Origin: Polytrichum commune
Lineage: Eukaryota; Streptophyta; Polytrichopsida; Polytrichales; Polytrichaceae
Assembly (NCBI GenBank): GCA_950295325.1
Contig: OX485805.1
Coordinates: forward strand, 5,520,501 to 5,584,500
Length of the DNA stretch: 64,000 nt
Reading direction: 5' to 3'
Of this stretch, positions 11,768 to 24,654 are shown piece after piece; position 1 is the stretch's first letter; the number at the start of each line of letters is the position of its first letter. The translations under genes and the position numbers were made by a program. Under the pieces are notes generated by a model, which was given only the letters and a program-made list of their open reading frames with translations, did not search any database and was not told where the DNA came from.

Positions 11768-14700
11768 ATGAGTGCACAATCCGGGATGGATAGTCACGAT
11801 GGTGAAGGACATGCTAGAACCTCCGAAGGTCATGAGGTACAATCGCAACCAGATGATATCAATTGTTCTCTGGAAGACCTCAAGGTTCTTGACATTGGAC
11901 CGGTTTGGAAGAAAAGGCCATCGTGGAGAAATGTATTCCATAAAGTGCAGGCAACTGTGCAGACCCCGTTGCCTGGACCATTCAACCGGACAGACCTTCA
12001 TTGGGAGACAACCACAAACCAAGGGAAGGGGAAGGAGCGTGAAACTCAGAAAGCCACTATTCCATGGGATCGTTTGGATGACTTCCTCGAAGGTGAGATG
12101 TCAGCCCGTCAACATCCTTGCGTATTTAGGAAGGAATCACAGCAGTGTATGAAGAAGGATAATCGGAAGCAAATTAGAGCAGAGTCAGCGATTCAAGAGA
12201 TCAGGTAATTAACATACTCATGTTTCAATGTAAGGTGACAAATCTCATCTAAATTCAACTCTCCCTAAGTATACATCTTCGTTATTGCTTGCCACTTTGT
12301 CTTTCTAATTAGTTTCTAACTTTGTTCTAATTAGGTACTCGTGTCAATATGGGCCTCAAGACTATAGCAGTAAGTACAAAGTGAAAGTGCAGAAGGTGTT
12401 CTTCCATGTGCTGACGCAGAAGAAGAACTCAACAAATCGGCAGAAGGCCATATGGCAAGCTCAAAAAATTGTTGACAAGGCAGCCAAAGAAGCAACATTT
12501 AAGCCTCGATCACGAAAGAAGGGGAAGGTAGCTCCAGTGTCTGATCTAATCGTTGAAGCTGCTGAGGAGGAAGATGAGGATCAGAACTGCCTAAAAGAGG
12601 CTCAAGACAGCTTAAGACATGCCCAAACCCTCCTTGATGCGGAAGTGAAGCCAAAAAGGAAGACCAGGGTCACTAAAATTCATGCTGGGATGTCGATGAA
12701 AAGGGGGTGCCAATGTAATTTCGTTGCAAAACAACTCATGATTGATGAAACACTTTGTACCATACAATTTCATTGCATGGATCACTATAACAGGAAAAGG
12801 AAGCCATGTCATGGTGAAGATTTTGGAGGACAGAGAGCCGGATTGTCTGGACGTCTCTCCCATACCACGAAGCAATGGATCATGGATACACTAAGATTAG
12901 GCAAGTCCCCAGCACAAGTGATGGCTGAACACAAGACAGAAGTGATGCGACTTGTTGAGAATAACGTGCCAGCAACTAGAGACACATTCATCATGCCCTT
13001 TGATGTATATAACATTGCAAACAAGCTTGCAAAAGAGCTATGGGAGAAGCATCCCAAGGATGCTATGAGTGTAAGGATGTGGACAGAAGAGAATCCCGAC
13101 TCTTGGTACCACTACCAGGAGTATGGCAATTTGGAGTTGAATGATCCTCCACCTTCCGAAGACGACCCATTTTGTTTGGCGATTCAAACAGATTGGCAGC
13201 TTGAAATGATGGTCAGACATGGTCATCGTAGTGCACTCTCCATGGATGCTACCTTCTCTACTAATTCTTCCAAGGTATTTTTATTTGCCACACAATTTCC
13301 TCTTCATAGCTATTGTGTCTTAGTCCAATCCTTGTTACTGTATTTTTCCAAGATGAAGCTAGATCTCTATTGAATTTCACAATGTGTTGTGGTTGTCTAT
13401 TCTGCAGTACCCTCTCTATACCGTAATGGTTTTTCACAAGTGGGAGCAAGGCATACCGGTTGCTTTTACGATTCAAGGGAAGTCTCGCGAAGTGGATATT
13501 GTTCTATGGTTGCAGAAATTGAAGGAGCGATGCATTGCTGTCAAACCTGACTGGAAGCCCACGTCCTTTTTAGTGGACAACGATCAGGCCGAGCTTAATG
13601 CCATTCGGTGAGTGCGCTTCCATGTCGTGTCATATATGGCTTATAGTGTTTAGATGGCGTGTATTAACTTCTTTACTTGTGCAGACAGGTTTGGCCAGAA
13701 CATGATGCAATTGAGGGAAAAGAGAATGATGATGTCAAAATTCTATTGTGCCTATGGCACACGAGGAAGGCGTGGATAGAGAATGCAACTCAAAAGATCA
13801 AGGCTAATTACCTAAGGGCAGAAATATTGGCTGCCTGTGCAGATCTTATGTACGGTAATGGAATTCTCCAGGGGGAGTTGGCTGTGAAGGCAGCAGAGGA
13901 AAGGTTTGAATTTCTCAAGGTTAAGTATCCTCAGGCGAAGGCATTTTTTCTCTATTTTGAGAAGACATAGATTCCTAAGATTGAGATGTGGGTCAAGGGA
14001 TATAGGAACATTCTACATGCCAATCAGGACACGAATGCAGCTGTGGAGAGCTACCATGCGAACTTGAAGGCAATCCTTAGAACTTCCCGACAGAAATTCG
14101 ACGGCCGCCGTGTGGATTGGTTAGTATACCATCTCGTGAAGGATGTCTTAGTCCATTACTGGTATGCTGTCCAATATAAGTTGTACGGGTTTATTAAGAA
14201 TGGGAAGGCTGAGGGAATTGTAGCAAATGCAGTTATAAGGGCATTAGAGATCCCTGACGAGTATGTCCTTATTTGTGAAAATGAGGATGTTGCTTACGTT
14301 GCTTCAAAGACCAATTTCCCTACTATATGGCTAGTGACAAGTCCCAACACTGATTGGGCGCAATGTAATTGTCCTCTGGGCATGAGAGGTAACATCTGCA
14401 AACACGTTGTAAAGGTTTTTAGAATGCTAAACACTCAGGTGGAACCCGGTGATATTATCAGATACGCTGGGTCTCTTAGAAGCACCATGCAGGCTGCATA
14501 TTCTCATGCAGGGTTGGATGCATTTGCTACTATTCCAGTAGCTGAAAGTGGCTACAACAAGCAAGAACAAATTGTGAAGGTAGAAGACACTGAGAAGACC
14601 TTATCCAGTATACGAACAGTTCTGCATGAGATTGAAGCTATGGCAGTTGAGAACATGGACCTGCGCCATCATGTTTTAGCAGCATTGCATGAAAGTAAGG

Positions 14701-14861
14701 GGAGGATTGCCTCTTTGAAGGTAAAGGCCGATGCTGGACTTATGCACCCACTTTCTCAGCCGTCATTTCAAGTTGGACCAGGGCCCAAGAACCTTCGCAG
14801 ATTCAAAGCTTGCTCTGAGCTAGATAGGGGGCAAGAGGAAGGGTACACGGGGAAGGAGTAG
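11768..14861 (+). pseudogene. MULE transposase gene, 4 exons, one in-frame stop
   Basis: The model join(11768..12204, 12335..13274, 13408..13607, 13685..14861) has GT-AG introns and gives 918 codons in one frame, with a TAG at 13968-13970 (codon 621) and the normal stop at 14861. Features in order: an N-terminal Cys/His cluster in exon 2 (GCQCNF...CMDH...CHG), probably DNA-binding; the DDE core with SMDATFSTN (D450), FLVDNDQAELNAI (D516) and NAAVESYHANLK (E647); LCLWHTRKAW; a SWIM zinc finger CNCPLGMRGNICKHV near 753-770; and a helical C terminus. This order is that of MULE transposases, and the length is within range. Family knowledge suggests a tryptophan at codon 621, since EKT*IPKIEMW aligns with a conserved W, so one G-to-A change would explain the stop. 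It sits in the middle of the 11-kb element and presumably mobilised it. Confidence 0.88.
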
Positions 14862-16634
14862 TCAAGTTTAGAACAAATCCTCTCCTGAAAGTGTTTTTGT
14901 AGGAATATGTCTTGGAGGCCCATGGTGTGCACATTGACTACTTAGTCTTTGATTGTTGACTGGGATGTTAACAAAATAGTGTGAACTGTGTAATTTTTGG
15001 CTCCTGTTGTTCCTACTAGGTGCTTCAGGGTTTGGTTTTGGGTTACCTCTTCTGGTTTCCTTGTGTCGGCGAAATTGAGGTTGTGTTGGTGGCACTCTAC
15101 CGCAGTTTACAATTCGTATTGAGCAAGACAATTAGAATTGGTGACACTAAATATTCAACAACCAGTGTAAGAAATTCAACATTTCCCTCTAACATAAACA
15201 TGTGTAATGCGCAATGTCAGCTCTTTCTGCCTTCTTTGTTCGGAATGGACGGCTAGCTTTCAAACCATTGTGCTAATATCCTGATATTCATTGTCACTGC
15301 GTGCTAAAAAACCTAAGTTGTGACCTTTGCTTAGTGCTATCAACCAATATTGAAGATGAATTGGCTCAATGATTGAAACGTCAACCCGTTACTGAATACT
15401 TGGTTGAGTGCCGCTTCACTCTACCAAAAAGGTATACATTTTTATATCCTAGGAAATGCAAATACATCAAGCAAGTGCACAACGGAAGTGTTCAAATTCA
15501 TGTAACTCCATATTCATCTATAAATAGAAATATAAACCTTTGCATATCTCATGTCACTAGAGAAAATCAATCAGTCACAAAAGCACACCATATGCAAGTA
15601 CCAGTGATGCAACATACAGTTCAATGCTACTTGAAAACGGTAAAGGGAAATATCATCAGCATCACACAAAGTTTGCGGTCTATCCACTATGAATTAGAAG
15701 CTATACTGTGGATATCCGTCTGATGTCAGAAAGCTTGATGATGATTGCCAAATGTAACAGGAAAAGTATAAATTTATTGCTAAAATGTCTCTCCACATGA
15801 GTATGGTAAGCTTGGTGATGCCATGGTATTTGTCCACCAAAACTATTCTTCAAATTTCAATTCTATCTATTTTCCCTATATGACAGAGAAGCTCAGTCTG
15901 CACACAACATAAAGAATCTCCAGGTTCGCTCAGAATCTTCAAGCCATGCCAGCTCAAAATCCTCTGCACATACCAAACCATGACTTCATCAAGCCTCCAA
16001 ACCCTTCAAAACCAAGTACAATTCACAACTGCTAAATTTCGGTTTATGAATTTCACACACAAAATATTAGCACATTTCATCGTGACATGCAATGCATACA
16101 TACAATAAAACTTTTGAAAGGACCACATCACAAGGAGCACTATGGGATAGCCTTGAGAGCAATAAAAGGGTACTTGGAGACAGTTCAGCTAGACATCAGC
16201 TCAGAATTTGGAAGACAGTAGACCAATGTATTTGGAATTACTATGCGTCTGAAGATGCCAACCCCTGATATGGTAATTTGGTTCCTAACTTTGCTACTGA
16301 CTCTAAACCCTAAACCCCTAAATGAAACTCACAGCCTAATGGATTCTAGAATAATGGTCAAACTAAGAGTCTTACATTTGGTCACTGGATGCTGAACGCT
16401 ATTTCTTTGGCCTTTAAAATGCTTTGCACATTCTTATAGGCACTAGAGAAGCTCTAATACAAAAGTAGAGGTGACACAGGACAAATACTGCATTTTAAAT
16501 GTAATTCTAGGGGAAAGCAAAACACAAAGATAGGCAAGCGATGTCTGTTATGAATTGTAGCCTGTGTCAACCGAGAACACTGCTCACTAGAGAAAGTGAA
16601 AAAAATTGATGAATTGTATATGCCCCTTCATTTT
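14862..16634. other. MULE interior without recognisable genes
   Basis: About 1.8 kb between the transposase and the cpRNP fragment. A 116-codon frame at 15373-15723 resembles nothing I know and has no codon pattern that persuades me. There are no TIRs, RNA genes or obvious repeats. Confidence 0.5.
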
Positions 16635-17300
16635 CTATACAGAAAGAGTGTCGTGACAGTGGACTGAAACAAAGGTTTTATGCAAGTTGTTAGGGTTGTT
16701 GTAGCTGCCACCCCTGCTAGCACCACCGTAGCCTCCCTCAGTCCTGGGAGGTCTTTCACTCCTAAAGTTGTTTGTCCGGGGTTCCCTGTTAGATTGTGGG
16801 AAGTTTACCTTCAAAGCCCTTCCTTCCATTTCCTGAAACAATAAATTCCAAATGCTTAAGAAGATAGAAAAACTGCAAATCATTATTCCTTTTGTTTCAC
16901 CACCCTAAATCACTACAAAATATAGTTCCTCACTATTACAAATACTTAGGTGTATTTGAAGCCATTAACATCACACAACCAGAAGTTCTTTAAAGTAAAA
17001 ATACAGCGAGCACCTTTACAGGTAGGGACAATTGACTGAGATAAGTGAAAGTAGTGGCCATAACATCTGCATTGGAACTGACATGATGGAAACTGGATAA
17101 AGCTAGAACAACAACCTTTTACTATCCATCTTTGATATAAGACAGATTTTGCATCAGTATTAACATTCAGATTTTTGAAAGGCCAGGAAACAACTTACAA
17201 ATCCGTCCAACTTAGCAATTGCCTCTTGTGCGTCCTTATTGGAGGACATGGTGGCGAAAGCGTATCCCTTACTTCTTCCGGTGTCTCTGTCATAGATAAC
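16635..17300 (-). pseudogene. Chloroplast ribonucleoprotein (RRM) fragment, two exons
   Basis: cpRNPs are nucleus-encoded RRM proteins that stabilise and help edit chloroplast transcripts. Exon a, complement(17199..17300), encodes 34 residues with the RNP1-like strand: VIYDRDTGRSKGYAFATMSS then AQEAIAKLDGF. It ends at a GTAAGT donor. Exon b begins at 16832 after TTTGTTTCAG and continues in phase 0: EMEGRALKVNFPQSNREP, followed by an Arg/Asn/Gly-rich linker to about 16690. Together they give the second half of one RRM. The N terminus (transit peptide, RNP2) and any second RRM are absent nearby. The fragment lies inside the 11-kb Mutator element, so capture is the simplest reading. Confidence 0.75.
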
Positions 17301-17546
17301 CTGTTGGGTACATGCCACATTGTAACAATTACTTCCCACAACGCACAGAAAAGCACAGATGGGATTACAAGATTTGCAGACATGGGAATAACACGTAATT
17401 TACTGAAATCGTTCTCAGACAGAGTGCAACCTATGGCCAGGACTGTAATGGCAATGCCCTCACTTCTCCTAAAATACAATATTACAAATCCAATATGAAA
17501 CCCTAACCCCCCCTAGCACAGAGATATCACATCTAAATTGGCATTG

Positions 17547-17753
17547 CTCAAGTTGTGAAGTGCATCCTCGGAAGGTAATATAAGCTGCCTGGTAGAAAGC
17601 CATTCCACATTTAATTGAGCATCTTGTACATCAACAATAATGTGTTGACAAGGGGAGACTGTTGGAAGAAAACATTGACATTCAAGATCCTGATTTTTCT
17701 TGCAGACAGAAGATAAGTGTATGTGGAGCATAATGTCGTACCTGGATCTTTGG
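17547..17753 (-). repeat. Third, internal copy of a TIR segment
   Basis: These 207 bp match the right TIR at about 19065-19272 in the same orientation, with a few differences (for example SVCKKNQDL for SVCKNNQDL in the translated frame). It begins and ends abruptly next to a splice-donor-like GTACG. It behaves like a copied exon placed 5' of the cpRNP exons on the minus strand. Confidence 0.85.
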
Positions 17754-17869
17754 CTGCCAACACCGTACGCCATCCAGCCAGTCGCATCTTCTTTGAATTC
17801 AGAGTCTTGTGTAGGTTTTGAAACGATGAAGTTGGCTATGGTGTTTTATTCCTTCAGTGCCGGGAGGTA

Positions 17870-18981
17870 AAAGTGGACATTGCATGTTTTCGCTGGTGCT
17901 GCATCAAATTGCACACATTGCGTATTTTCTTTGAGTTTGACAGTGTTTGTGTAGTTTTTGGAAGATGCTGGGCATGGTGATGTTTTTTTGGGAGGGGAAA
18001 GTGAACATTTGCATGTTTTTCGTGACGATGATGCAGGTGCTGGTGCTGTATCAAATTGCGTACATTGCGTGGGTGTGGGTTGTGGAGGGCCGATTTCGCC
18101 CCACTCTCGCCTCGCTCTTCATGTACAGCAGCCGCGGCCTCCTTGGATACTCCACGCAACTCCCGGTTCCCCAGGTTTTTCGCTCCCCTCCCTCCCTCGC
18201 CGAAATGCATTCGATCGAGCCATGGTTTGGGGTTAGCATCGCCGAGTGTCCAATATCCCTTGAGCCTGTGACCTCTTCATCATGAAGAACTTTGGTTTAT
18301 TGGTTTTGCATCAATTCAGAATGCTTCTGGAGTCTGTACTGAACCCTACTGAAGATGCATTCAGTTCTCCAATTCTCTCGAGCAGTCCTTGCAACGTAGA
18401 GAGAGAGAGAGAGAGAGAGAGATCATCGCCGATATCCTTATCCTTTGAGCCTGTACATTTCCATCATGGCCAACTTTGGCCTATCAATCCGCATCACTTC
18501 AGAGGACTTCTGGAGTCTCACCATTTGTTGTGGATGTAAAGTACCGAACATACACTCGATTCTCCAATTCTGAGAGAGAGAGAGAGAGAGAGAGTAAACA
18601 TCACCGAGCCTTCAACATCTCCTCGTGCCTGTGACATCTTCATCATGAAAGACTTTGGCCTATCGATTGGCATCACTTCGGAGTTCCGAGTCTCACCATT
18701 TCTTGGAGGAGTACACTCTACAGAACATGCATTCCAATTTTCTCTCTCGAGCAATTCTTGCAACTTTGCAAGCTGGTGCAAGAATATGAGTATGCTATCT
18801 GGATTCCCTCCCTTCCCTCACCGAAACGATCCAGTCGAGCCATGGTTTAGGGTTGTATCGCCGAGTGCTCAGTATCCCTTTAGTCTATGATATCTTCCAT
18901 CATGAAGAACTTTGGTTTATCGATTCGCATCACTTCAGAAGAGTTCTGGAGACTCGCCATGATTTCTTGGGGGGTTGAAGC
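17870..18981. repeat. Subterminal tandem repeats with GA tracts
   Basis: Just inside the right TIR, about four imperfect units of roughly 180-250 bp follow one another, starting near 18221, 18421, 18595 and 18840. Each has a CATCGCCGAG-like start, a CATCATGAAGAACTTTGG-like block and a CTGGAGTCTCACCAT block. GA dinucleotide runs sit at about 18400-18421 and 18572-18594. A further pair sharing ATCAAATTGC-ACATTGCGT occurs at about 17906 and 18049. Confidence 0.75.
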
Positions 18982-18982
18982 C

Positions 18983-19668
18983 TAATCCAGATACCTATCC
19001 AAGGATTGCCCAGGGTTTTCAGTTTGTGAAAGACTGCCAGACATTTGTCACGCAAGAATGTCAGACCTCAAGTTGTGAAGTGCATCCTCGGAAGGTAATA
19101 TAAGCTGCCTGGTAGAAAGCCATTCCACATTTAATTGAGCATCTTGTACATCAACAATAATGTGTTGACAAGGGGAGACTGTTGGAAGAAAACATTGACA
19201 TTCAAGATCCTGATTGTTCTTGCAGACAGAAGATAAGTGTATGTGGAGCATAATGTCGTACCTGGATCTTTGGTTCTGAATCCACTTCAGTTTCTCCTTG
19301 AAGGCTTTTTTGGCAATTCGTTTATCCCTTTCCTTCCTTGCCAGAACTGTGATGGTGGAAGTCGTTAAAGATGACTTGGAGAGGGCGATGAGGAAAATGA
19401 AGAGAAGAAGATTCCAAGCTGGTGAGGACGGTGCGCCTCTCCGGAAGAATGAGGAGCGCCGGAGCGGGGTGGAGCAGGCGGAGCGGAGTCGACGACGGGA
19501 TGAAAGTTCATCCCGGTGGATGAGCGGGCGGGCGGCCAAGGCTCGGGACGGCCAGGGTCGGGGAGAGGGAGGGTCGGGGAGCGACGGGCTGCCCCTACCC
19601 GCGAAAGGGCTGCCCCTGCCCGCGTTCAGGCTCCGTGTTACGCTCGTAGGGGTACTATAGAGAGACCC
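18983..19668 (-). repeat. Right TIR of the 11-kb MULE
   Basis: Inverse of 8601-9265. It is 21 bp longer because a GGGCTGCCCCT-CCCGCG unit is duplicated near 19587-19622. The frame at 19048-19743 (-) reads out of the element into flanking DNA and matches the left-arm frame over the shared part. Confidence 0.88.
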
Positions 19669-19677
19669 TTCAAGTAC

Positions 19678-22600
19678 CCCTTCCAACCTTGTGGCCGGGG
19701 ATTCGAGGCAATCAAGTGAAATCATCTCGTCACAAAAAGTCAATCAAGAAGCTCGGATGGAGCTTACTTTAGTAAAGTGCTTCTGAATTGACATTTAAGA
19801 CCCTCCTCCCTTGTTCCCTCATAGTTGTTATGGACTACTAGCTAATTAGTCAACAAGGGGACATGATGTGGCTTTGGATGCTCTAAGCTTTATTTCCTAA
19901 CCTCCCATGAGTTGTCTCCAAGGCCATGATGTGGCTTTTCATTCCACATGGATATTCTGATAACTATCACAAATTGTCAATGTGTGCAACATGTGGTTAT
20001 GATGTGTCATCATTGCCATTTCTTTTTGGTTCGCAACTCATTTATTCTGCACATGTATGATTACCGAAACCTTTGTAATATGTCAATATAATATATATAT
20101 ATATATATATATAAAATTGGTGAACTCAAAAAATCAATTCAACATAATGATTATAATATATACATATAATGAAATTTAGTTGAAGAGAACTAATATACAA
20201 CATTTGATTTTTAAAATAATATAATACATGACGATGATGAAATGTTACAATAACTTAGATATACTATAGTTAGCAACTTATGATTTTTTGAATATACCCC
20301 ATCCATAATGTTGTCCTACAAGTCTAATTTTCAATAATAAATTATGTATTAATATTTCATATATTTCCTAAAAAATAAAATTCATATATATTTACATATT
20401 TATCTTTATAAATTCACTTTGGTCATCTTATTAACTATTATTCTATCATTTTCATCTTTGATACATTATCTTAATTTGATGATATAAATCATCATCTAAA
20501 TTTCTGTTACATGTAATAATTAATATAATATGTTTTTATTTTTTATGTCTTATCTTATAATTTTGGTAATCATATTTATATCTTGCATTACTTATTGTTC
20601 CCAATATCTTATCACCATCACAAATGGACTAATAATAAATATAAATAAAATAATGTATGATTATTATATTTTAGAAAAAATTAATATTATTTTTAAAGTT
20701 AGTTATTGTATATTATTTATCTTTTAACTCATCATGCCTATCTAATTAAAACTTAGATAGTGATGTAGTTCAAGGTAATTCAAATTTACAAGATAATTTA
20801 TCTTATGTTTATTGTCATGTATATCTCATACCATATAGAATACATATCATATTTATAAATTGCTATTAGAGTGTTGTAATAATCTCATATTTCAAAATAT
20901 TATTATTATTATTATTATTATTATATTTCATTGATCTATGTTAATTTTCAAATTACTTTAAATATTTTAAATCTATTCTTAGATTTGTTGAATAATTGAC
21001 ATGGTGGCGTTATATTTAAGTCTTAACAAATAATGTTATATGATATCATCTTAAAATATAATCTTATATACTAAATATCCATTACATGTGATATCTTGTT
21101 ATATTGTTATACACTAAGGTTTAACTTTAGATATTAGAAACTAAGTATTACCATTTTCAAACCTTAGTAGTTTAGGCTTTAAATATTTTTCCAAAATTCA
21201 ACCTTAATGTATTTGATGTTTTATCAAAGTTGAATTTGAGTTTATGTGATATAATTTATTACTTAGCTTGAATTTTATGCGTTTAAAATTTAAAGTCTTT
21301 CCAATGTTCAATTGCTAAGCTACGAGACCTTAAATAACACATGGGAGAAATGGTATAATGTGATAATATGATAGTGTTACAAAAAATAAAGAGAGGAGAG
21401 AACTCGGAAGATTGGGGAAGAACCGAGGTATATTAGTACATATCATGATTTTTTTGTACACTTGAAATAAACACAATGTTCATTTCTTTTTGGCTAGACC
21501 ACACTCATTTTGGAATGCCATTCAGCCATTTTATTATTTGGGCTACCATTAAATTTGTCCTATCAATCTTGTAAATCATAATCACATTCTTATAGGATCA
21601 TTGTGTCGTCTTTCTATTTTGTTGGTCATGCGTAAGGTCTGTGAAATTCTTGTTATATTTTGGGCTATTTATTAATCACAAATTCCATTCAAGTTTATCC
21701 ATAATATCCGGATTCCATGTATACTTTCAAATGTACAATATAAAGGGACTTATGTTCCTATTTTGTTTAATTTGGAGATCTTCTTATAATTGTCTATTTG
21801 CCCTCCTCCAATTTTTATATTTTTGCTATTCGGTATAGTTTACACATTAGATTTTATGTTTATATGTCCATGACAGAGTGTTTTATTTTTATCTCATTTT
21901 AGAGATCTGGTAGATCTAGTCTAGATCTAGATGTGAGCCACCTTCCTAAGTAATTATCAATGTGAGAAGGAGAAATGGAATCACCGCTTACAAGTGTTTT
22001 TCATTCATTTAACAAAGAAATCTTGAAATAGTAAACAATCTACAATGTACTATTTGTAGTCATTTAAACACCGGGTTTAGGTTTAAGGTCCCCAAAATAG
22101 TCTAGGCCCTTTCCTAAGTATTACCAATGTGAATGAGAGAGGAAATTACCGCATACAAGCATCTTTCATTCATCCAACAAAAAATGTGAAATAGTATACA
22201 AGCCGCAATTACTATTTCAAGACATTTAGATACCAGATTTAGGTTCATAGACCCTAAATAAGTGGAGTCCAAGTTATTTGAGACGAATCAGCCAAAAATC
22301 TATAAGGGACAAATTTTTATGTTAGATGGATGAGAGGTATTTTATTCTTTATATTCTTACAATAAAGGTAAAAGTCAACTTTACCTATAGATTGCTTCAA
22401 AGCACTCTATTCACACATGTGATGTGCAATGAGTTGGTGGCTAAGGTTTTGGAGTGGTGTTGCAAGGTCCAAGGTTTGAAACCTTGACCCGACACCATTT
22501 GGCCTCATCTTGTAGGTTGGAAAGGCCTACCTATGCGTTAACTGAACGTATTCATTTTCTAAAATTTACCGTAAATCATAAATTACCATGTCAAAAACTG

Positions 22601-24654
22601 AATTTGGTAAATACTAAAAACGATATTAACGTTTGCATACAAAAATAAATTTGTATCAGGAGCTATCATAATTAATTTGTCATGAAATCTAAGGTGGACC
22701 TAGGCAATATGATAAGGCCAATAATAAGAGGAGGTTTGTGTCAAAGGGGACATGACCCTTACACCACGAACCGAACAACGTTCTTTTGGACCAGTTGGGA
22801 ACCATGGACCAAATGTTAAAAACTAGTTAAAATGGTTTTTTTCTTTAAAATAAAATAAAAATTGTACTATTGGTAGGAGATAGGAGCCGTTCACAAAAAG
22901 ATGATTTGGTGAGAGGGTAAAGAACCTTAAATGGTTTAATAAAATAACATGCTAATCTTTTTAAAATGACCGGATTAACAATGATGGGTTGGCAACACAT
23001 ATTGCACACACTTACTTCCATAGGAGTTATTGTTTTTAATATCTAATCCCCTTTGCATTATTGCCTTAAGTATTAGATTAGACTCGGATTAGTTAGAACT
23101 ACTAAAGCTTAGTCTTTGAAGAACCCTAGAGACAAGGAGCCGACGAGGTTAGGCAATGCCTTAAGTGGGAGCTTTCATCTGCAAAAACAAATAAACTCTC
23201 ATTAATGAGAATACGTGAGTGCTGCAAATCCCCAACCCAACTTGTAGGGGGAGGCAAATACAGGGTGGGATAGTCCCACGATTATTATTTTTGGATTTTT
23301 GAATCCTACTAAAAATTGTTGCTCGCCCCACCCAACTTCGAAAAAAACATTGTCCTTGCATTTTTTAAAGGCTACTTGTCCACAAATCCCATATTGAGTG
23401 CACTTCATTTTCAAGGTCTAAAATCATATATATATATATAAATGCACTTCCAAATAATAAATAAGTTAAAAATTGAAATTTCTTTCCAGAAATGAGAACA
23501 TCAATGTTCTTATTTCTGTCATCGGTGTGGTTTCCTAATACCTACATGGAGAGAGTGTATTGTCACACACGAGCATAACTCTCATTTCATCCAACTCAAA
23601 AGCCCTCAACTACTATGCAACCCAGAAGGTATTGGTTTCAGTCGATCCAACACTGGCCAATTATGGCACCATCTGTTGGCATCTCCGGCTGTAATAGTGT
23701 GAAAAATAGTGGGCCCAACATCTATTTCTCCACATAATCCCTAGCAATTTCATGGTTGGAACCGGACGGAAAGTTTGGTGTGATCGGGGAAGAGGGGTTG
23801 ATCACACCCACCAGTTTTGGCACCATCCATCACCATCTCCGGCTGCAATAGTGTGAAAAGTGGTAGGCCAACATCTATTTCTCCACATAATCCCCAACAA
23901 TTTCTCAGCTAGAACTGGACGGAAATGTTGGTGTGATCAGGGCATGAGATTGGCTTAAAAAACCCCAAACTAGTCTGGCCCAAGATGTTTGAGACGAATA
24001 GACACCAAATCTACAAGGGATCGAGTTTTTATGTTAGTTGGATGAGAGGTACACAACATGAGATAACTTCCTCTCTCTTATATGTTTGGGATTGTTGATT
24101 CATCCCTATTTAAATTTATTAGACTAATTCGGGATCTTGACCTCGTTGTAGGGGTTATTTTAGCTTAAAGCAGTAAATCTTCAAGCTCTACAATAGAAAT
24201 CAACATTTTCACCGTTCCCTCCCCCTCAATATGTGTGGTGAACATTCATCATCTTATCAAAGTATGCAAGTTACTCACCACACAAATTCACATGCTCAAA
24301 ATAGACCGCCGACAGAAGGAGAAAATAAGAGTACAACTATTAAAATCGCTTCAAGATGGGATTTAGTGTTTCATTGACCTTTATGACCACCCTACACCAA
24401 ATATCCGTGAAGTACCTCAACCACCTCTTACTCAATAAACGTAAATTAGAGAAACACCAACCCCCCATCTTCCCACCATAATACACAATCACAAACACAT
24501 AATCCAAAGCATGATAATATAACTGGTGTGCCTATCAAACGGTAGATAGTAATTAACCCCTTCTCCATCACCAAAAGCATGGGTCTTTGATTGAAGGTTG
24601 GTAAATGGACCAAGGTGCTACCATACCATCGTTCTTCTCTCTCTTCTAGTGTGC
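19678..24654. other. AT-rich repeat debris, no gene
   Basis: No coding frame is convincing. Seen: an (AT)n run at about 20088-20113; an (ATT)n run at about 20898-20923; two tandem units of about 165 bp at about 21945-22110 and 22113-22265; two further tandem units at about 23660-23945 sharing CCATCTCCGGCTG and AACATCTATTTCTCCACATA; and two LTR-like relatives at about 22265-22335 and 23970-24055 (TTTGAGACGAAT). The wording TGGCACCATCTGTTGG near 23664 recalls the leader after a retrotransposon primer-binding site. A tRNA-like box A/box B spacing near 22434-22486 could be a SINE head. Confidence 0.5.

Larger units (their letters stand above)
8601..19668. mobile_element. 11-kb Mutator-like element with long TIRs and gene fragments
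   Basis: Long inverted repeats at 8601-9265 and 18983-19668 begin GGGTCTCTCTATAGTACCCC on each strand. They are flanked by TTCCAGTAC (8592-8600) and TTCAAGTAC (19669-19677), a 9-bp target duplication with one mismatch; 9-bp duplications and long TIRs are hallmarks of Mutator-like elements. Between them lie a MULE transposase gene (11768-14861, +), the last exon of GMD (10869-11058, +) and two cpRNP RRM exons (16635-17300, -). A third, internal copy of part of the TIR is at 17547-17753. The translated TIR frames look identical over more than 160 residues, which points to a young element. The length difference between the arms is a 21-bp duplication in the right one. Confidence 0.9.

Noticed and set aside
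20530-20727. Hydrophobic 65-codon frame suggesting organelle DNA
   Set aside because: The residue mix follows from extreme AT content; no organelle gene is recognisable.
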